Program-made: the position numbers and the translations under genes
From: Micromonospora tarapacensis
Lineage (GTDB): Bacteria; Actinomycetota; Actinomycetes; Mycobacteriales; Micromonosporaceae
DNA length: 64,000 nt
Reading direction: 5' to 3'
NCBI RefSeq assembly: GCF_019697375.1
Contig: NZ_JAHCDI010000004.1
Location: 3,025,324 to 3,089,323, forward strand
Notes under the pieces: generated by a model
The model's database searches: none
What the model saw: only the letters and a program-made list of their open reading frames with translations
What the model was told of the DNA's origin: nothing
In this document: piece after piece, positions 29,079-40,127 of the stretch
Layout: each line of letters begins with the position of its first letter
Position numbering within the stretch: position 1 is the first letter of the stretch

Positions 29079-30269
29079 ATGACCGACTCCGCCCCGCTGC
29101 GCGTCGACCTGCTCACCCGGGAGTACCCGCCGGAGGTCTACGGCGGCGCCGGGGTGCACGTGGAATACCTCGCGCGGGAGCTGCGCCGGATCACCGACGT
29201 ACGGGTGCACTGCTTCGGCGCGCCGCGCAGCGAGCCGGGCGTGCGCGCGTACGCCGAACCGGCGGCCCTGGCCGGCGCGAACGCCGCGCTGCGGACGATG
29301 GGGGTGGACCTGGAGATGGCCGCCGGGTGCGCCGGTGCGGACGTGGTGCACAGCCACACCTGGTACGCCAACCTGGCCGGGCACACCGCGAAGCTGTTGT
29401 ACGGGGTGCCGCACGTGATGACCGCGCACAGCCTGGAGCCGCTGCGGCCGTGGAAGGCCGAGCAGCTCGGCGGCGGCTACGCGCTCTCCTCCTGGTGTGA
29501 GCGTACGGCGGTGGAGGCGGCCGACATGGTGATCGCGGTGAGCGAGGGGATGCGCCGCGACGTGCTGACCGCGTACCCGGCAGTGAACCCGCACCGGGTC
29601 AAGGTCATCTACAACGGCATCGACACCGCACAGTACGCACCGGACCCCGACACCGACGTGCTGGCGCGCCTCGGCATCGACCCGGCCCTGCCCAGCGTGG
29701 TCTACGTCGGGCGGATCACCCGCCAGAAGGGCCTGCCGCACCTGCTGCGCGCCGCCCGCGACCTGCCGCCGGAGGCCCAGCTGGTGCTGCTGGCCGGCGC
29801 GCCGGACACCCCGGAGATCGCCGCCGAGGTGGAGGGCCTGGTCGCCGAGCTACGCGCGACCCGTTCCGGGGTCGTCTGGGTGGCCGAGATGCTGCCCAAG
29901 TCCGAGGTGATCCAGGTGCTCACCCACGCCACCATCTTCGTCTGCCCGTCCGTCTACGAGCCGATGGGCATCGTCAACCTGGAGGCGATGGCCTGCGAGA
30001 CGGCCGTGGTGGCGACCGCCACCGGCGGCATCCCCGAGGTGGTCGCCGACGGCAAGACCGGCCTGCTGGTCCCGATCGAACAGGCCGCCGACGGCACACC
30101 GGTGGATCCGGCGCGCTTCGAGGCCGCTCTGGCGGCACGGCTGAACGAGTTGCTGGCTTCTCCCGAACGTGCCGCCACGCTCGGCCGGGCCGGGCGGCGG
30201 CGCGCGGTCGAGCACTTCTCCTGGGACGCGATCGCCGCCCGCACCCTCGACCTCTACCGCTCCCTGTAG
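29079..30269 (+). CDS. glgM: actinobacterial GT4 glycogen synthase/maltose-1-phosphate synthase (GlgM/GlgA)
   Basis: A 396-residue GT4 enzyme with [21 protein letters not shown] at the N-terminus and [16 protein letters not shown] in the C-terminal half. This is the type annotated as GlgA in actinobacteria and shown in mycobacteria to make maltose-1-phosphate from ADP-glucose and glucose-1-phosphate (GlgM). Divergence from glgC and the nearby glgE-glgB pair support the GlgM role. I chose ATG at 29079, with AGGG upstream; GTG at 29070 is an in-frame alternative. It is not the GT5-type bacterial glycogen synthase. Confidence 0.88.
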   Translation: MTDSAPLRVDLLTREYPPEVYGGAGVHVEYLARELRRITDVRVHCFGAPRSEPGVRAYAEPAALAGANAALRTMGVDLEMAAGCAGADVVHSHTWYANLAGHTAKLLYGVPHVMTAHSLEPLRPWKAEQLGGGYALSSWCERTAVEAADMVIAVSEGMRRDVLTAYPAVNPHRVKVIYNGIDTAQYAPDPDTDVLARLGIDPALPSVVYVGRITRQKGLPHLLRAARDLPPEAQLVLLAGAPDTPEIAAEVEGLVAELRATRSGVVWVAEMLPKSEVIQVLTHATIFVCPSVYEPMGIVNLEAMACETAVVATATGGIPEVVADGKTGLLVPIEQAADGTPVDPARFEAALAARLNELLASPERAATLGRAGRRRAVEHFSWDAIAARTLDLYRSL

Positions 30270-30524
30270 CTGTGCGGATGGGCACCCTGCCAACGTCTCG
30301 TGCATAGCAGGGCCCCCGACTAACCAGCTCTCACCGGATCGTCGCCACGCAGCAACTCCATCAGGGCGTCAGTGGACAGGTACTCGGCTTGCGTCCCGCC
30401 GCCACGGCAACGCATGCCGCACCAGGCGCTGTCCTCCGACTCTCGACGCGGCCAGAATCGCCACCCTCGACTTTGCCGCCGTCCTTGACCACGTGTCCCT
30501 CCCGATCATCCCGACGCCTCGTGA

Positions 30525-30569
30525 ATCTTGGACAGTTTCCGTTCGAGAGGAACGGAAACTGTCCAAGAT
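30525..30569. repeat. palindromic element, copy 1
   Basis: ATCTTGGACAGTTTCCGTTC (30525-30544) is followed after the 5-nt loop GAGAG by its exact reverse complement (30550-30569). The same arms, extended to 23 bp, recur at 56790-56840 with a different loop. Both copies lie beside a decayed gene and a G-rich minisatellite. It could form a very stable hairpin in DNA or RNA. A dispersed REP-like or MITE-like palindrome is the best guess. Confidence 0.75.
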
Positions 30570-30622
30570 CTACGCAGCAGAAGGTGGGTGTGAAGATCAG
30601 GTGGGGTGCAGGGTGGTGGGCA

Positions 30623-30672
30623 GGCGGGAGCGGTGGCGGCGGGAGCGGTGGCGGCGGGAGCGGTGGCGGCGG
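30623..30672. repeat. 15-bp minisatellite
   Basis: About three tandem copies of GGCGGGAGCGGTGGC lie 50 bp after palindrome copy 1, at the ragged end of the XRE-type pseudogene. The unit length is a multiple of three, but no gene is read here. Confidence 0.7.
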
Positions 30673-30679
30673 AGCGGCC

Positions 30680-31222
30680 GCCGCCACCCCGACGTCCCCG
30701 AGGTCGGCCGCGATCACCACCCGCGCCGCCTCCAGCGCCGTACCGTAGCCGTCCGGCAGCTCGGGCACGATTGCCGCAGCCTGGTCGATCAACTCCCGCG
30801 CGCTGCGACCGTCGCCCCGACCACCGGCGGCCAGACCCGCCTGGACCAGTAACGTCGTGCGACCTCCACCGCGTCGCCGGCCCGATGTGCGAGCCGCTGC
30901 GCGGCCACGACCGTCGCATCCATCGCGGACCGTCGCCGCCCGACCGCCCGCGCCGCCCGACCGCCCGCGCCGCCCGACCGCCCGCGGCGCCTGACTCAGC
31001 GGTACGGTCGCGACGGCGGCCAGCAGCGCGTTCGCGGTACCCAGGGCGACGGCCATCCCCGGTCCGCCGCCAGCCACGCCGACTCCCACTGATCCACCTT
31101 CACCAAGACCAGGGCGACCAGCCCGTACGCGGCGACCAGCAGGTCGTCACCGACCGGATCGGGCCGGTCGACCCGCGCCTGCCGGACCGTGTCGAGCAGG
31201 TCGGGTAGCAGCCTGAGCAACA
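30680..31222 (-). pseudogene. decayed XRE-family regulator, TPR-like C-terminal region
   Basis: The minus strand carries pieces of one protein in different frames: LLPDLLDTVRQARVD and LVALVLVKVDQWESAWLAADRG, then MAVALGTANALLAAVATVPLSQA, then SAMDATVVAAQRLAHRAGDAVE, then LLVQAGLAAGGRGDGRSARE and ELIDQAAAIVPELPDG. In this order they match the tetratricopeptide-like half of actinobacterial XRE regulators. At least three frameshifts, a 17-bp tandem repeat expansion at about 30941-30990, loss of the helix-turn-helix end and loss of the C-terminus show it is dead. The remaining part of 30270-31409 holds palindromes and minisatellites and nothing else recognisable. Confidence 0.7.
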
Positions 31223-31297
31223 TATCTCCTGCCACAACTCCTTGATCGGCGCCGGAAGGGGTGGTCGATCCGTGCCTCCTTGCGGGTGGCGGCCGAG

Positions 31298-31343
31298 ATC
31301 TTGGTACGGGAGCGCCCCTCAGGGGGCACCTTCGTACCAAGAT
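31298..31343. repeat. imperfect palindrome upstream of glgE
   Basis: ATCTTGGTACG (31298-31308) is complementary to CGTACCAAGAT (31333-31343), with partly paired inner arms around GCGCCCCT/AGGGGGC. The outer bases ATCTTGG...CCAAGAT are shared with the palindromes at 30525 and 56790. It lies 67 bp before the glgE start and could act on its expression or be another member of the repeat family. Confidence 0.5.
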
Positions 31344-31409
31344 TGCCTCTGGTGGCAGGCAACCGCGGTCAGCCGAGCGCGAGGGGATCTCGGGCAGTAG
31401 GTTGGGGCG

Positions 31410-33437
31410 GTGAGCGGACGGTTCCCGATCGAAGACGTCTCCCCCGTCGTCTCCTGCGGTCGCTACCCGGCACGTTCGGTCGTCGGCGAGTTGGTGCCGG
31501 TGTCGGCGCTGGCATACCGCGAGGGGCACGACGCGCTCGGCTGCAACGTGGTCTGGCTCGGCCCCGACGGCCGGGCCCGCCCGTTCACCCGGATGCGGCC
31601 GGGTGAGCCTGGGCTGGACCGCTGGCACGCCACCATCGTCCCGGACCTGGTCGGCGAGTGGATGTTCACCGTGGAGGCGTTCAGCGACCCGTACCTGACC
31701 TGGCACAACGCGGTCACCAAGAAGATCGCCGCCGGCCAGGGGCCGGCCGAGCTGGCCAACGACCTGGCCGACGGCGTCCGCGTGCTGGACGCCGCCGCCG
31801 AGCTGGTGCCGAAAGCCGAGCGGGCCCGTCTCAAGAAGGCCGCGAAAGCTCTGGGTGACGCCGACCGGCCGCTGCCGCAGCGGGTGAGCCCGGCGCTGGA
31901 GCTGGCCGACCTGCTCTGGGCGCACCCGGTGCGGGAGTCGGTCACCACCGGCGAGCGGTACCGCATCTGGGTGGACCGCGAGCGGGCCCTCTTTTCCGCC
32001 TGGTACGAATTCTTTCCCCGCTCCGAGGGGTCGGTCCCGGCCACCGTCGACGCGCCGGCCCGCTCGGGCACCTTCGCCACCGCCACCGAACGGCTGCCCG
32101 GCGTCGCCGCGATGGGTTTCGACGTGCTCTACCTGCCGCCGATCCACCCGATCGGCCGGGTCAACCGCAAGGGCCCCAACAACAGCCTGGTCGCCGGGCC
32201 GGACGACGTGGGTTCGCCGTGGGCGATCGGCGCCGACGAGGGCGGGCACGACGCCATCCACCCCGACCTGGGCACGCCGGCGGACTTCCGGGACTTCGTC
32301 GCCGCCGCGGCCGAGGCGGGCCTGGAGGTGGCGATGGACCTGGCGTTGCAGTGCGCGCCGGACCACCCGTGGGTGACCGAGCACCCGGAGTGGTTCACCA
32401 CCCGGGCCGACGGGAGCATCGCGTACGCGGAGAACCCGCCGAAGAAGTACCAGGACATCTACCCGCTGAACTTCGACAACGACCCCGACGGCATCCGCGC
32501 CGAGATGCTGCGGGTGGTGCTGCACTGGGTCGGCGAGGGCGTGAAGATCTTCCGGGTGGACAACCCCCACACCAAGCCGGTCGACTTCTGGCACTGGCTG
32601 ATCTGGGAGGTCAAGCAGGTCGACCCGGACGTGATCTTCCTCGCCGAGGCGTTCACCCGGCCGGCGATGATGCACGGGCTGGCCAAGATCGGTTTCACCC
32701 AGTCGTACACGTACTTCACCTGGCGGACCTCGGCGGCGCAAATGCGGGAGTACTGCGCGGAACTGGTGGCGGCGGCCGACTACATGCGGCCGAACTTCTG
32801 GCCCAACACCCCCGACATCCTGCACTCCGCGCTACAGCACGGCGGCCCGCCGATGTTCAAGATCCGGGCGGTGCTGGCCGCGCTGCTCTCCCCCTCCTGG
32901 GGCGTGTACGCCGGCTACGAGCTGTTCGAGCACGTCGCCCGCCCCGGCGCCGAGGAGTACCTGGACAACGAGAAGTACGAGTTGCGGCCCCGGGACTGGG
33001 CCGGCGCGCTGGCACACGGGCGCTCGCTGGCGCCGTTCATCACCATCCTCAACCGGGTCCGCCGCGACAATCCGGCCCTGCACCGGCTGCGCAACCTGGT
33101 CTTCCACGACATCGACAACCCCGCGCTGCTGTGCTGGTCCAAACGCGACCCGACCACCGGCAACACGGTGCTGGTGATCTGCTCGTTCGACTCGCACACC
33201 GTGCAGTGGGGCAACACCACCCTCGACATGCCGGCGCTGGGCCTGGACTGGCACGACCGGTTCACCGTGCACGACGAGCTGACCGGCGCCAGCTATGACT
33301 GGGGGCAGCGCAACGCGGTCCGGCTCGACCCGTACCTGCAACCCGCACACGTGCTCACCCTGCCCGCCACCACTGTCGCCGACCCCCGGGGCGGCTCCGC
33401 ATCCGCGACGAAGGACGACACCCGATGGACCAGCTGA
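31410..33437 (+). CDS. glgE: alpha-1,4-glucan:maltose-1-phosphate maltosyltransferase
   Basis: A 675-residue GH13 enzyme that elongates alpha-1,4-glucan by two glucose units from alpha-maltose-1-phosphate. The order of regions matches GlgE: an N-terminal beta-sandwich, a helical insert (about 110-170), then the catalytic barrel with [10 protein letters not shown] (241-250), the nucleophile D384 in [10 protein letters not shown] and the acid/base E413 in FLAEAF; these align with D394/E423 of Streptomyces GlgE. GTG start at 31410 with a weak GGGG ribosome-binding site. It overlaps glgB by 13 bases. TreS or Pep2 is not in the window, so its substrate here should come from GlgM. Confidence 0.95.
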   Translation: MSGRFPIEDVSPVVSCGRYPARSVVGELVPVSALAYREGHDALGCNVVWLGPDGRARPFTRMRPGEPGLDRWHATIVPDLVGEWMFTVEAFSDPYLTWHNAVTKKIAAGQGPAELANDLADGVRVLDAAAELVPKAERARLKKAAKALGDADRPLPQRVSPALELADLLWAHPVRESVTTGERYRIWVDRERALFSAWYEFFPRSEGSVPATVDAPARSGTFATATERLPGVAAMGFDVLYLPPIHPIGRVNRKGPNNSLVAGPDDVGSPWAIGADEGGHDAIHPDLGTPADFRDFVAAAAEAGLEVAMDLALQCAPDHPWVTEHPEWFTTRADGSIAYAENPPKKYQDIYPLNFDNDPDGIRAEMLRVVLHWVGEGVKIFRVDNPHTKPVDFWHWLIWEVKQVDPDVIFLAEAFTRPAMMHGLAKIGFTQSYTYFTWRTSAAQMREYCAELVAAADYMRPNFWPNTPDILHSALQHGGPPMFKIRAVLAALLSPSWGVYAGYELFEHVARPGAEEYLDNEKYELRPRDWAGALAHGRSLAPFITILNRVRRDNPALHRLRNLVFHDIDNPALLCWSKRDPTTGNTVLVICSFDSHTVQWGNTTLDMPALGLDWHDRFTVHDELTGASYDWGQRNAVRLDPYLQPAHVLTLPATTVADPRGGSASATKDDTRWTS

Positions 33438-35569
33438 TCTCCGGGGAGACCCACGACCCGCACGCCGTGCTCGGCGCACACCCCGCCGACGGGCGGACGC
33501 TGATCCGCACCCTGCGCCGGGGCGCGGGCGACGTGAGCGTGCTGGTCGGCGACGAGCGGCACCCGATGAAGCGGGTGCACGACGTCGGGGTCTTCGAGGC
33601 GGCGGTCCCCGGCGAGGTGTTCGACTACCGGCTCGACGTCGACGGCCGGCTGGTCGACGACCCGTACCGGCACCCGCCGACCCTCGGCGAGTTGGATCTG
33701 CACCTGATCGGCGAGGGTCGGCACGAGCGGCTGTGGGAGGCACTCGGCGCGCGCGTGCGGGGCGACGGGGTGGCGTTCACGGTGTGGGCGCCGAACGCCC
33801 GGGGCGTGCGGGTGATCGGCGACGTCACCGGCTGGGCGCCCGACGACGGCTGGCCGATGCGCTCGCTCGGCTCGACCGGGGTGTGGGAGGTCTTCGTGCC
33901 GGGGGCCGCGGCCGGCAGCCGGTACAAGTACCGGATCCTCGGTGCCGACGGGTACTGGCGGGACAAGGCCGACCCCCTCGCGGCGTACGCGGAGGTGGCG
34001 CCGGCCACCGCCTCGGTGGTGCACCGGTCGACGTACGAGTGGTCCGACGCGGACTGGCTCGCGCGCCGGGAGCAGCGGCAGCCGCACCAGGAACCGATGA
34101 GCGTGTACGAGGTGCACCTCGGCTCGTGGCGGCCCGGCCTGGGCTACCGGGAACTGGCCGAGCAGTTGACCGGGTACGTGGTCGAGCTGGGCTTCACCCA
34201 TGTGGAGTTCCTGCCGGTGATGGAGCACCCGTTCGGCGGTTCCTGGGGTTACCAGGTCACCGGCTACTACGCGCCGACGGCCCGGTTCGGCAACCCGGAC
34301 GACTTCCGTTACCTCGTGGACCGGCTGCACGCCGCCGGCATCGGGGTGATCCTGGACTGGGTGCCGGCGCACTTCCCGAAGGACGAGTGGGCGCTCGCCC
34401 GCTTCGACGGCACCCCGCTCTACGAGCATCCCGACCCGCGCCGCGGCGAGCACCCCGACTGGGGCACCTACGTCTTCGACTTCGGCCGTCGGGAGGTGCG
34501 CAACTTCCTGGTCGCCAACGCGCTCTACTGGTGCGACGAGTTCCACGTCGACGGGCTGCGGGTGGACGCGGTCGCCTCGATGCTCTACCTGGACTACTCG
34601 CGGCAGGACGGGCAGTGGGCGCCGAACCGGTACGGCGGCCGGGAGAATCTTGAGGCCATCGGGTTCATGCAGGAGGTCAATGCGACGGTCTACAAGCGGC
34701 ACGCCGGGGTGGTGATGATCGCGGAGGAGTCGACCGCCTGGCCGGGGGTGACCCGGTCGACCGGCGACGGCGGGCTGGGTTTCGGGTTCAAGTGGAACAT
34801 GGGCTGGATGCACGACACCCTGCTCTACACCTCGAAGGACCCGATCTACCGGCAGCACCACCACCATCAGCTCACCTTCTCGCTGGCGTACGCCTGGAGC
34901 GAGAACTACGTGCTGCCGATCAGCCACGACGAGGTGGTGCACGGCAAGGGTTCGTTGGTCGGCAAGATGCCCGGCGACCTGTGGCAACGGCTGGCCAACG
35001 TACGGGTGCTGCTGGCGTACATGTGGGCGCACCCGGGCAAGCAACTGTTGTTCATGGGCTCCGAGCTGGCCGACGACCGGGAGTGGAGCGAGGAGCGCGG
35101 CCTCGACTGGTATCTGCTGCACGACCCGGCGCGGGCCGGGGTGCACCGCCTCGTCGGCGACCTGAACCGGGTCTACCGGGACACGCCCGCCCTGTGGGCG
35201 CAGGACACCAGCCCGGCCGGCTTCCGCTGGCTCGCCGGTGACGACGTCGCCAACAACACCGTCTCGTTCGTCCGGATCGCACCCGACGGGGCGACCCTGG
35301 TCTGCGTGGCCAACTTCTCCGCGCTGCCGCTGGAGGGCTACCGGGTGGGCCTGCCCGCCGCCGGTGCCTGGGCGGAGGTGCTGAACACCGATGCCCACCA
35401 CTACGGCGGCTCCGGCGTCGGCAACCTCGGCACCGTCCACGCCGAGGGCATGCCGTGGCACGGCCTGCCCGCCTCGGTCGCGCTGCGGGTCCCCCGCTGG
35501 GCGCCCTCTGGCTCCGCCCCGCCTGAGCCGGCACCCGTCGCAGCGGCCGGACCGGCGGGTCCGAGCTGA
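33425..35569 (+). CDS. glgB: 1,4-alpha-glucan branching enzyme
   Basis: A 714-residue GH13 enzyme that introduces alpha-1,6 branches. An N-terminal domain (about 1-105) and a CBM48 domain (115-200, [16 protein letters not shown]) precede the barrel, with nucleophile D381 in [18 protein letters not shown], acid/base E434 in IAEESTAWP and SHDEVVHGK near 500-508. The spacing corresponds to E. coli GlgB D405/E458/D526. The start ATG at 33425 lies inside the glgE end, so the two are translationally coupled and act in turn on the same glucan. Confidence 0.96.
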   Translation: MDQLISGETHDPHAVLGAHPADGRTLIRTLRRGAGDVSVLVGDERHPMKRVHDVGVFEAAVPGEVFDYRLDVDGRLVDDPYRHPPTLGELDLHLIGEGRHERLWEALGARVRGDGVAFTVWAPNARGVRVIGDVTGWAPDDGWPMRSLGSTGVWEVFVPGAAAGSRYKYRILGADGYWRDKADPLAAYAEVAPATASVVHRSTYEWSDADWLARREQRQPHQEPMSVYEVHLGSWRPGLGYRELAEQLTGYVVELGFTHVEFLPVMEHPFGGSWGYQVTGYYAPTARFGNPDDFRYLVDRLHAAGIGVILDWVPAHFPKDEWALARFDGTPLYEHPDPRRGEHPDWGTYVFDFGRREVRNFLVANALYWCDEFHVDGLRVDAVASMLYLDYSRQDGQWAPNRYGGRENLEAIGFMQEVNATVYKRHAGVVMIAEESTAWPGVTRSTGDGGLGFGFKWNMGWMHDTLLYTSKDPIYRQHHHHQLTFSLAYAWSENYVLPISHDEVVHGKGSLVGKMPGDLWQRLANVRVLLAYMWAHPGKQLLFMGSELADDREWSEERGLDWYLLHDPARAGVHRLVGDLNRVYRDTPALWAQDTSPAGFRWLAGDDVANNTVSFVRIAPDGATLVCVANFSALPLEGYRVGLPAAGAWAEVLNTDAHHYGGSGVGNLGTVHAEGMPWHGLPASVALRVPRWAPSGSAPPEPAPVAAAGPAGPS

Positions 35570-35587
35570 CCCCGGACGGCTGGCGGC

Positions 35588-36628
35588 TCAGACCAGGCCG
35601 GCGTCGCGCAGCAGCGTCCAGAGGCCGGCACCGTCGGGTGCGGAGAGCCACTTCTGCCCCACCGGGCCGGTCGACGTCTGGCCGGCCGGGGCCGGCAGGC
35701 TACCGGCGAGCACCGCCTGGGCGGGCGAGAGCCGGCGGATCGCCACCCCGGCCACGTTGTTCGGGTGGGCCGCGGCGAACTCCCGGTAGATCTCCTGGTC
35801 GTGCTGGCCGTCGTCGCCCACGAGCAGCCAGCGCACGTCGGGGAACTCCGTGGCCAGCCGGGCCAGGGTGGCCCGCTTGTGCTCCCGCCCGCTGCGGAAC
35901 CAGCGGTCGTGGGTGGGACCCCAGTCGGTGAGCAGCAGCGGCCCGGCCGGGTAGAGGTGCCGGGACAGGAACCGGGTCAGCGTCGGTGCGACGTTCCACG
36001 CACCGGTGGACAGGTAGAACACCGGAGCGCCGGGGTGGGCGGTGACCAGCCGCTCGAAGAGCACCGCCATGCCGGGCACGGCCGCGCGGGCATGCTCGTC
36101 GAGGACGAAGGTGTTCCACGCGGCGAGCAGTGGCCTCGGCAGCGCGGTCACCATCACCGTGTCGTCGATGTCGGAGACGACGCCGAAACGGACCTCCGGG
36201 TCGAGGATGCGCACCGGGGCCTCGACCGCCTCGGCGTCCGGCGTGCTGAGCCGCACCGAGCCCCAGCCGGGCGGCAGTTCCGTCTCGACCACGGTGTCGA
36301 CGAAGCCGCTGCGGTCCGCCTGCGCCTCGTGGCGCACCCCGCCGGTCTCGATGGAGACGGTGACGTGCTTGGCCGGCAGGGTGGTGAAGCTGCGCCAGCC
36401 CCGGACCTTCTCCAGCCGGCCCCGCTGCCGGGTGTCGGGGCGCCCCAGCAGCACCCGGCACATCACCCGCACCCAGCCAGGTGCGCCGTATCCGGTGTAG
36501 GCGATGATGTTGATCCGCCAGCCGGTCCGCCGCAGCCGGCGTTCCACCAGGTGATGTACGGCGTCCTCGATCCGCGCGGCCCGGTGCAGGTTCGTCACGG
36601 CCAACTGGCCGGCGGGAGTGGGTGGCAC
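35588..36628 (-). CDS. APP1-type phosphatase domain protein (DUF2183)
   Basis: A 346-residue protein related to the catalytic domain of yeast phosphatidate phosphatase App1. The HAD-like motif DIDDT lies at 153-157, with PVFYLSTGAWN and LVGDDGQHDQEIY further on, the three conserved catalytic blocks. The N-terminal 140 residues form the beta-rich part usual in bacterial members. It probably dephosphorylates a phospholipid or related phosphomonoester, but the bacterial substrate is not established. GTG start at 36628. It converges with glgB 18 bases away. Confidence 0.82.
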   Translation of the reverse strand: MPPTPAGQLAVTNLHRAARIEDAVHHLVERRLRRTGWRINIIAYTGYGAPGWVRVMCRVLLGRPDTRQRGRLEKVRGWRSFTTLPAKHVTVSIETGGVRHEAQADRSGFVDTVVETELPPGWGSVRLSTPDAEAVEAPVRILDPEVRFGVVSDIDDTVMVTALPRPLLAAWNTFVLDEHARAAVPGMAVLFERLVTAHPGAPVFYLSTGAWNVAPTLTRFLSRHLYPAGPLLLTDWGPTHDRWFRSGREHKRATLARLATEFPDVRWLLVGDDGQHDQEIYREFAAAHPNNVAGVAIRRLSPAQAVLAGSLPAPAGQTSTGPVGQKWLSAPDGAGLWTLLRDAGLV

Positions 36629-36785
36629 GCGTGCAACCCTGCCACACGGCGGCGGCGTCGGCCACGCGAGCCGCGGTGACGTCCCCGCCGCCCGGGCCGA
36701 CCGTGGCCGGGCTGCGCCGAATCGGCCCGGACGGGCGGCCGGCCGTGAAACACTCCGCTCGGGACGGCGACGGGGGCGATTGGTC

Positions 36786-38410
36786 GTGCCACGAGCAGCG
36801 GCGGAACCAGGACGGCAGCGCGGACGGTGGCGGCCACGACTCGACCGGCCGGCGCTCGTCGCGTTGCTGTTCGGGTTGGTCGGGGTCGGCTACCGGCTGT
36901 TCCTCGTGTTGGACACCGTGCCGGTGTCCAACAGCGACGAGGCGACGTTCGGGCTGGCCGCGCTGCACATCGCGCAGGGCCGCGAGCACCCGGTCTTCCT
37001 CTACGGCCAGCGCTACATGGGCATGCTGGAGTCCTACCTGGCCGCGCCGCTGATCGCGGTGACCGGCCCGAACTGGCCGGCGCTGCGGCTGCCGGTGCTG
37101 GCGCTCTACGCGCTGTTCCTCTGGCTGATCCACCGGCTGACCCGGCGGATCGGCTCGCCCTGGTTCGCCACCGTGATCGTCGGGCTGCTGGCGCTCGGTT
37201 CGGAGCGGGTCATCCGGGATCAGGTGACCACGGTCGGCGGGCGGCCGGAGGTGAAGGTCGCGGTGCTGGTGATGTTGTTGATCGTGGTGGGGCTGGCCCG
37301 CGGCGCGGCACGGCACCGCCGGCTGGCCGTCGGCGCCTTCGGGCTGCTCGCCGGGTCGGCCCTCTGGTCGGACTGGCTGATCCTGCCCTATCTGGGCGTG
37401 GCCGGCCTGGCGCTGGCGTGGGCGCTGCGCCGGGAACTGCTCGGCTGGGCCGGGTTGCTGCTGGTCGCCGGGTTCGCCGTCGGTGTCGCCCCGATGATCC
37501 GGGACAACCTGGTGGCCCCGCCGGGGCAGGACTCCCTCTCGGTGCTGCGTGGCATCAGCGGCGGGACCGGGGCGGCGCCACCGTGGGCCCAGCGGCTCGG
37601 TGGCGGGCTGCTGGAGGGGTGCCGCTGGCCGCCGGGCTCTGCCCGGTCGACGGCTGCGCGGGCTGGCAGGAGTGGTTCGGCCTGCTCTACCCGGTGCTGT
37701 TGGTCGTCGCGGCGGTGCTCGCCGGGGTCGCGTACCGCCGGGTGGCCGGGCGGCGCGACCGGGTCGCGCCGGTGGTGCACCTGGCGCTGCTCGCCGGTGC
37801 GGCGCTGACCCTGCTGGCGTACGTGCGCAGCTCGCTCGCCGCCGCGGACCCGCTGGGCAACGCGCGCTACCTGTCGGTGCTGCAACTGTCGCTGCCGGCG
37901 GTGCTGTGGCCGCTCTGGGTGGCGGCGGTGGCCGCCTGGCGCGGGACGGTCGGCGTGGCGGGCCGGCTGGTGGGTGGCCTGGCCACCGCCGTGCTGGCCG
38001 CGCTGGCGGCGACCTCGCTGGTGGTCACCGTGCTGTTCGCCACCGACGGCGCCGGCGTGGGGCGGACGGAGGAGCGGCAGGCCCGGGAGTTGGCCGCCGC
38101 GGTCCGCGCGGCCGGGCTCCGCGAGGTGTACGGGGAGTACTGGACGTGCAACCGGCTGGTGTTCAACACCGCCGAAGAGGTGGTCTGCGGGGTGCTCGAC
38201 GGCAACCTGCGCCCGGGGCAGAACCGCTACCCGGCGTACTGGTGGCGGTTGGCTCGGGCACCGCGGCCCGGGTACGTGCTGGCTTCCGGCGCACCGGCCG
38301 ACCGGCGGTTGCGGGAGCTGCTCGGCGACCGGGCCGAGGCCGCGCTGCTCGCCGAGGTCGGCGGCTATCGCGTGTACCACCCGCCGGAGCCGCTGCGGCC
38401 GTGGCGGTAG
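36786..38410 (+). CDS. GT-C-like multi-pass membrane protein, frameshifted
   Basis: The reading starts at GTG 36786 and runs through eight or so transmembrane segments to GGGLLEG near 37615, then must move to the next frame, where it continues through WQEWFGLLYPVLLVV to the stop at 38410. Adding one G to the GGGG run at 37616-37619 restores a single protein of about 541 residues. The early lumenal-type loop with VSNSDEATFGLAALHIAQGR resembles GT-C glycosyltransferases (PMT/ArnT-like), so a lipid-linked sugar transferase is possible. The frameshift may be a sequencing error. No ribosome-binding site is convincing. Confidence 0.65.
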
Positions 38411-38471
38411 CGGCGGGTCGTACCCTGACCGGGCCCGGCGTGTGGTGCGTACCGGGAACCGAGGAGTGCCC

Positions 38472-39266
38472 GTGCTGATCCTGTTGCCGCCCTCCGAGGG
38501 CAAGGCCGACGCCGGCACCGGCCGCCGGCTGGACCTGGCCCGGCTGCCGCTGCCGGAGCTGAACCCGGTCCGGGAGGAGGTGCTGGGCGCACTGGACGTG
38601 CTCGACGCCGGACCGCCGGAGGCGGCGCTGGACGCGCTCGGGCTCGGTGCCGGCCAGCACGGCGAGCTGCGGCGCAACGCCCGGCTGCGGCAGGCCGCCA
38701 CCGCGCCCGCCGGCCGGATCTACACCGGCGTGCTCTACGAGGCGCTCGACCTGGCCACCCTCCCCCCGTCGGCGCAACGCGCGGCGGGGCGGCAGGTGCT
38801 GGTCAGCTCCGGACTCTGGGGGGCGGTACGGCTGACCGACCGGATCCCGCCGTACCGCTGCCCGATCGGCGCCCGGCTGCCCGGCATCGGCACCCTGCCG
38901 GCGCGGTGGCGCCGCGCGCTGGGTCCCGCGCTGACCGCCGCGGCCGGCACCGGCCCGGTGCTGGACCTGCGTTCCGGCGCGTACGCCGCCGCCTGGACCC
39001 CGCGCGGCGAGCTGGCCGAGCGCACCGTGACCGTACGGGTGCTGCACGAACGGGAGGTCGACGGTGTGCCGGTGCGCTCGGTGGTCAGCCACTTCAACAA
39101 GGCCACCAAGGGGCGGCTGGTTCGTGACCTGCTCCTCGCCGGTGCCCGGCCGCGTACCGCCGACGCGCTGGTGACCGCCCTGCGGGACCTGAAGTACCCG
39201 GTGGGCGAGCAGGCCACCGCGCCCGGCCGCCCGCGCCAGGTCGACCTGGTGGTTTCGGAGCTGTAA
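38472..39266 (+). CDS. yaaA: YaaA family peroxide-stress protein (DUF328)
   Basis: A 264-residue protein starting VLILLPPSEGKADAGTG, the conserved N-terminus of the YaaA family, with GRIYTGVLYEALD, VSSGLWGAVRLTD and SHFNKATKGRLVRDLL as further family blocks. E. coli YaaA limits free iron under peroxide stress and binds DNA. I chose GTG at 38472 because GAGGAG sits 5-6 bases before it; GTG at 38466 lies inside that ribosome-binding site. It follows the membrane protein gene by 61 bp. Confidence 0.88.
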   Translation: MLILLPPSEGKADAGTGRRLDLARLPLPELNPVREEVLGALDVLDAGPPEAALDALGLGAGQHGELRRNARLRQAATAPAGRIYTGVLYEALDLATLPPSAQRAAGRQVLVSSGLWGAVRLTDRIPPYRCPIGARLPGIGTLPARWRRALGPALTAAAGTGPVLDLRSGAYAAAWTPRGELAERTVTVRVLHEREVDGVPVRSVVSHFNKATKGRLVRDLLLAGARPRTADALVTALRDLKYPVGEQATAPGRPRQVDLVVSEL

Positions 39267-39364
39267 CCAGGCGCAAGATTTCCTCAAGGCTGGACCGGAT
39301 CGGTACCACCGGTCGGTGTCCCGGGTCACCGTAGACAGACCCGACGCCACGAGGAGGCCCTCCG

Positions 39365-40069
39365 GTGGTTGCCGAACCGATCCTGCTCGACCAGCACCGT
39401 CCGTCATCGACCCCGCCGCCGTCGACCCCGCCGCCGTCGGCGTTGCCGCCGCTGGACTGGACGACCCTGGCCGACGCGTTCGAGGCGGCCTGCCTGCTGC
39501 GCTGCATGCCGCCGCCGGCGGCACCCGGTCAACGGCACCCGGGGCGGCAACCCGTCCGGCCGGCGACCGTCGAGTTCAACCGGGAGGAGGCGGCGCGGCG
39601 GACGCGGCAGCTGCTCGCCCGCCTCGACATCCCGGTCCGGCACGAGCTGGCCGTCGGCGGGCTGCGCCGCCGCTACGAACTGCACCGGCTGCACGTGTCG
39701 CGCGAGCACCGGCCGGCGTACGCGGCGATTGTGGAGAACGGCTGGCGTCGTGGCCGGCGGGAGCTGCTCGGCGGCCCGGTCCCCGGCGCCTCCACGGCGC
39801 GGCGGATGTGGCGCACCCGGTTGGCCGCCGCCGCCTGGCGGGCGGCCCTGCTGGCCGGTGGCCGGCACGTCCGCCGGCACATCCTCGGAGTGCGGATCAC
39901 CGACCGGGAACTCGCCGCCGTGCTGGTCCGTGGCGCCGCCCTGCTCGACGTGCCGGCGTTGCTGCGCCCGGGCACCGGCTGCTTCCTGGTCAGCGTGGCG
40001 CACGGCCCGGACCGGGACCGGATCCTGCGGTACGCGGCCGAGGAGGCGGTGCACCGCCCGGTGGCCTGA
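39365..40069 (+). CDS. conserved hypothetical protein, actinobacterial
   Basis: A 234-residue protein without recognised domain. The N-terminal 30 residues are Pro/Ser-rich (PPPSTPPPS); the rest is Arg- and Ala-rich and probably helical, soluble and basic, with a conserved-looking block RRRYELHRLHVSREHRPAY. No signal peptide or membrane helix is seen. GTG start at 39365 with AGGAGG upstream. It lies 58 bp before the TAXI-type lipoprotein gene and may share its transcript. Function unknown. Confidence 0.6.
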   Translation: MVAEPILLDQHRPSSTPPPSTPPPSALPPLDWTTLADAFEAACLLRCMPPPAAPGQRHPGRQPVRPATVEFNREEAARRTRQLLARLDIPVRHELAVGGLRRRYELHRLHVSREHRPAYAAIVENGWRRGRRELLGGPVPGASTARRMWRTRLAAAAWRAALLAGGRHVRRHILGVRITDRELAAVLVRGAALLDVPALLRPGTGCFLVSVAHGPDRDRILRYAAEEAVHRPVA

Positions 40070-40127
40070 CCCGTGCACCGCCGCCCCGGGCTTGCGCCGC
40101 GGGGTCCGGCGGCGCACAGTGCTGCCC

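Noticed and set aside
29070..29081. GTG at 29070 as start of glgM
   Set aside because: It abuts AGGG with no spacing, while the ATG at 29079 has correct spacing; only three residues differ.
30361..31089. A 242-residue minus-strand protein in the glgM-glgE gap
   Set aside because: The frame mixes pieces of a decayed XRE gene with translated minisatellite and palindrome sequence.
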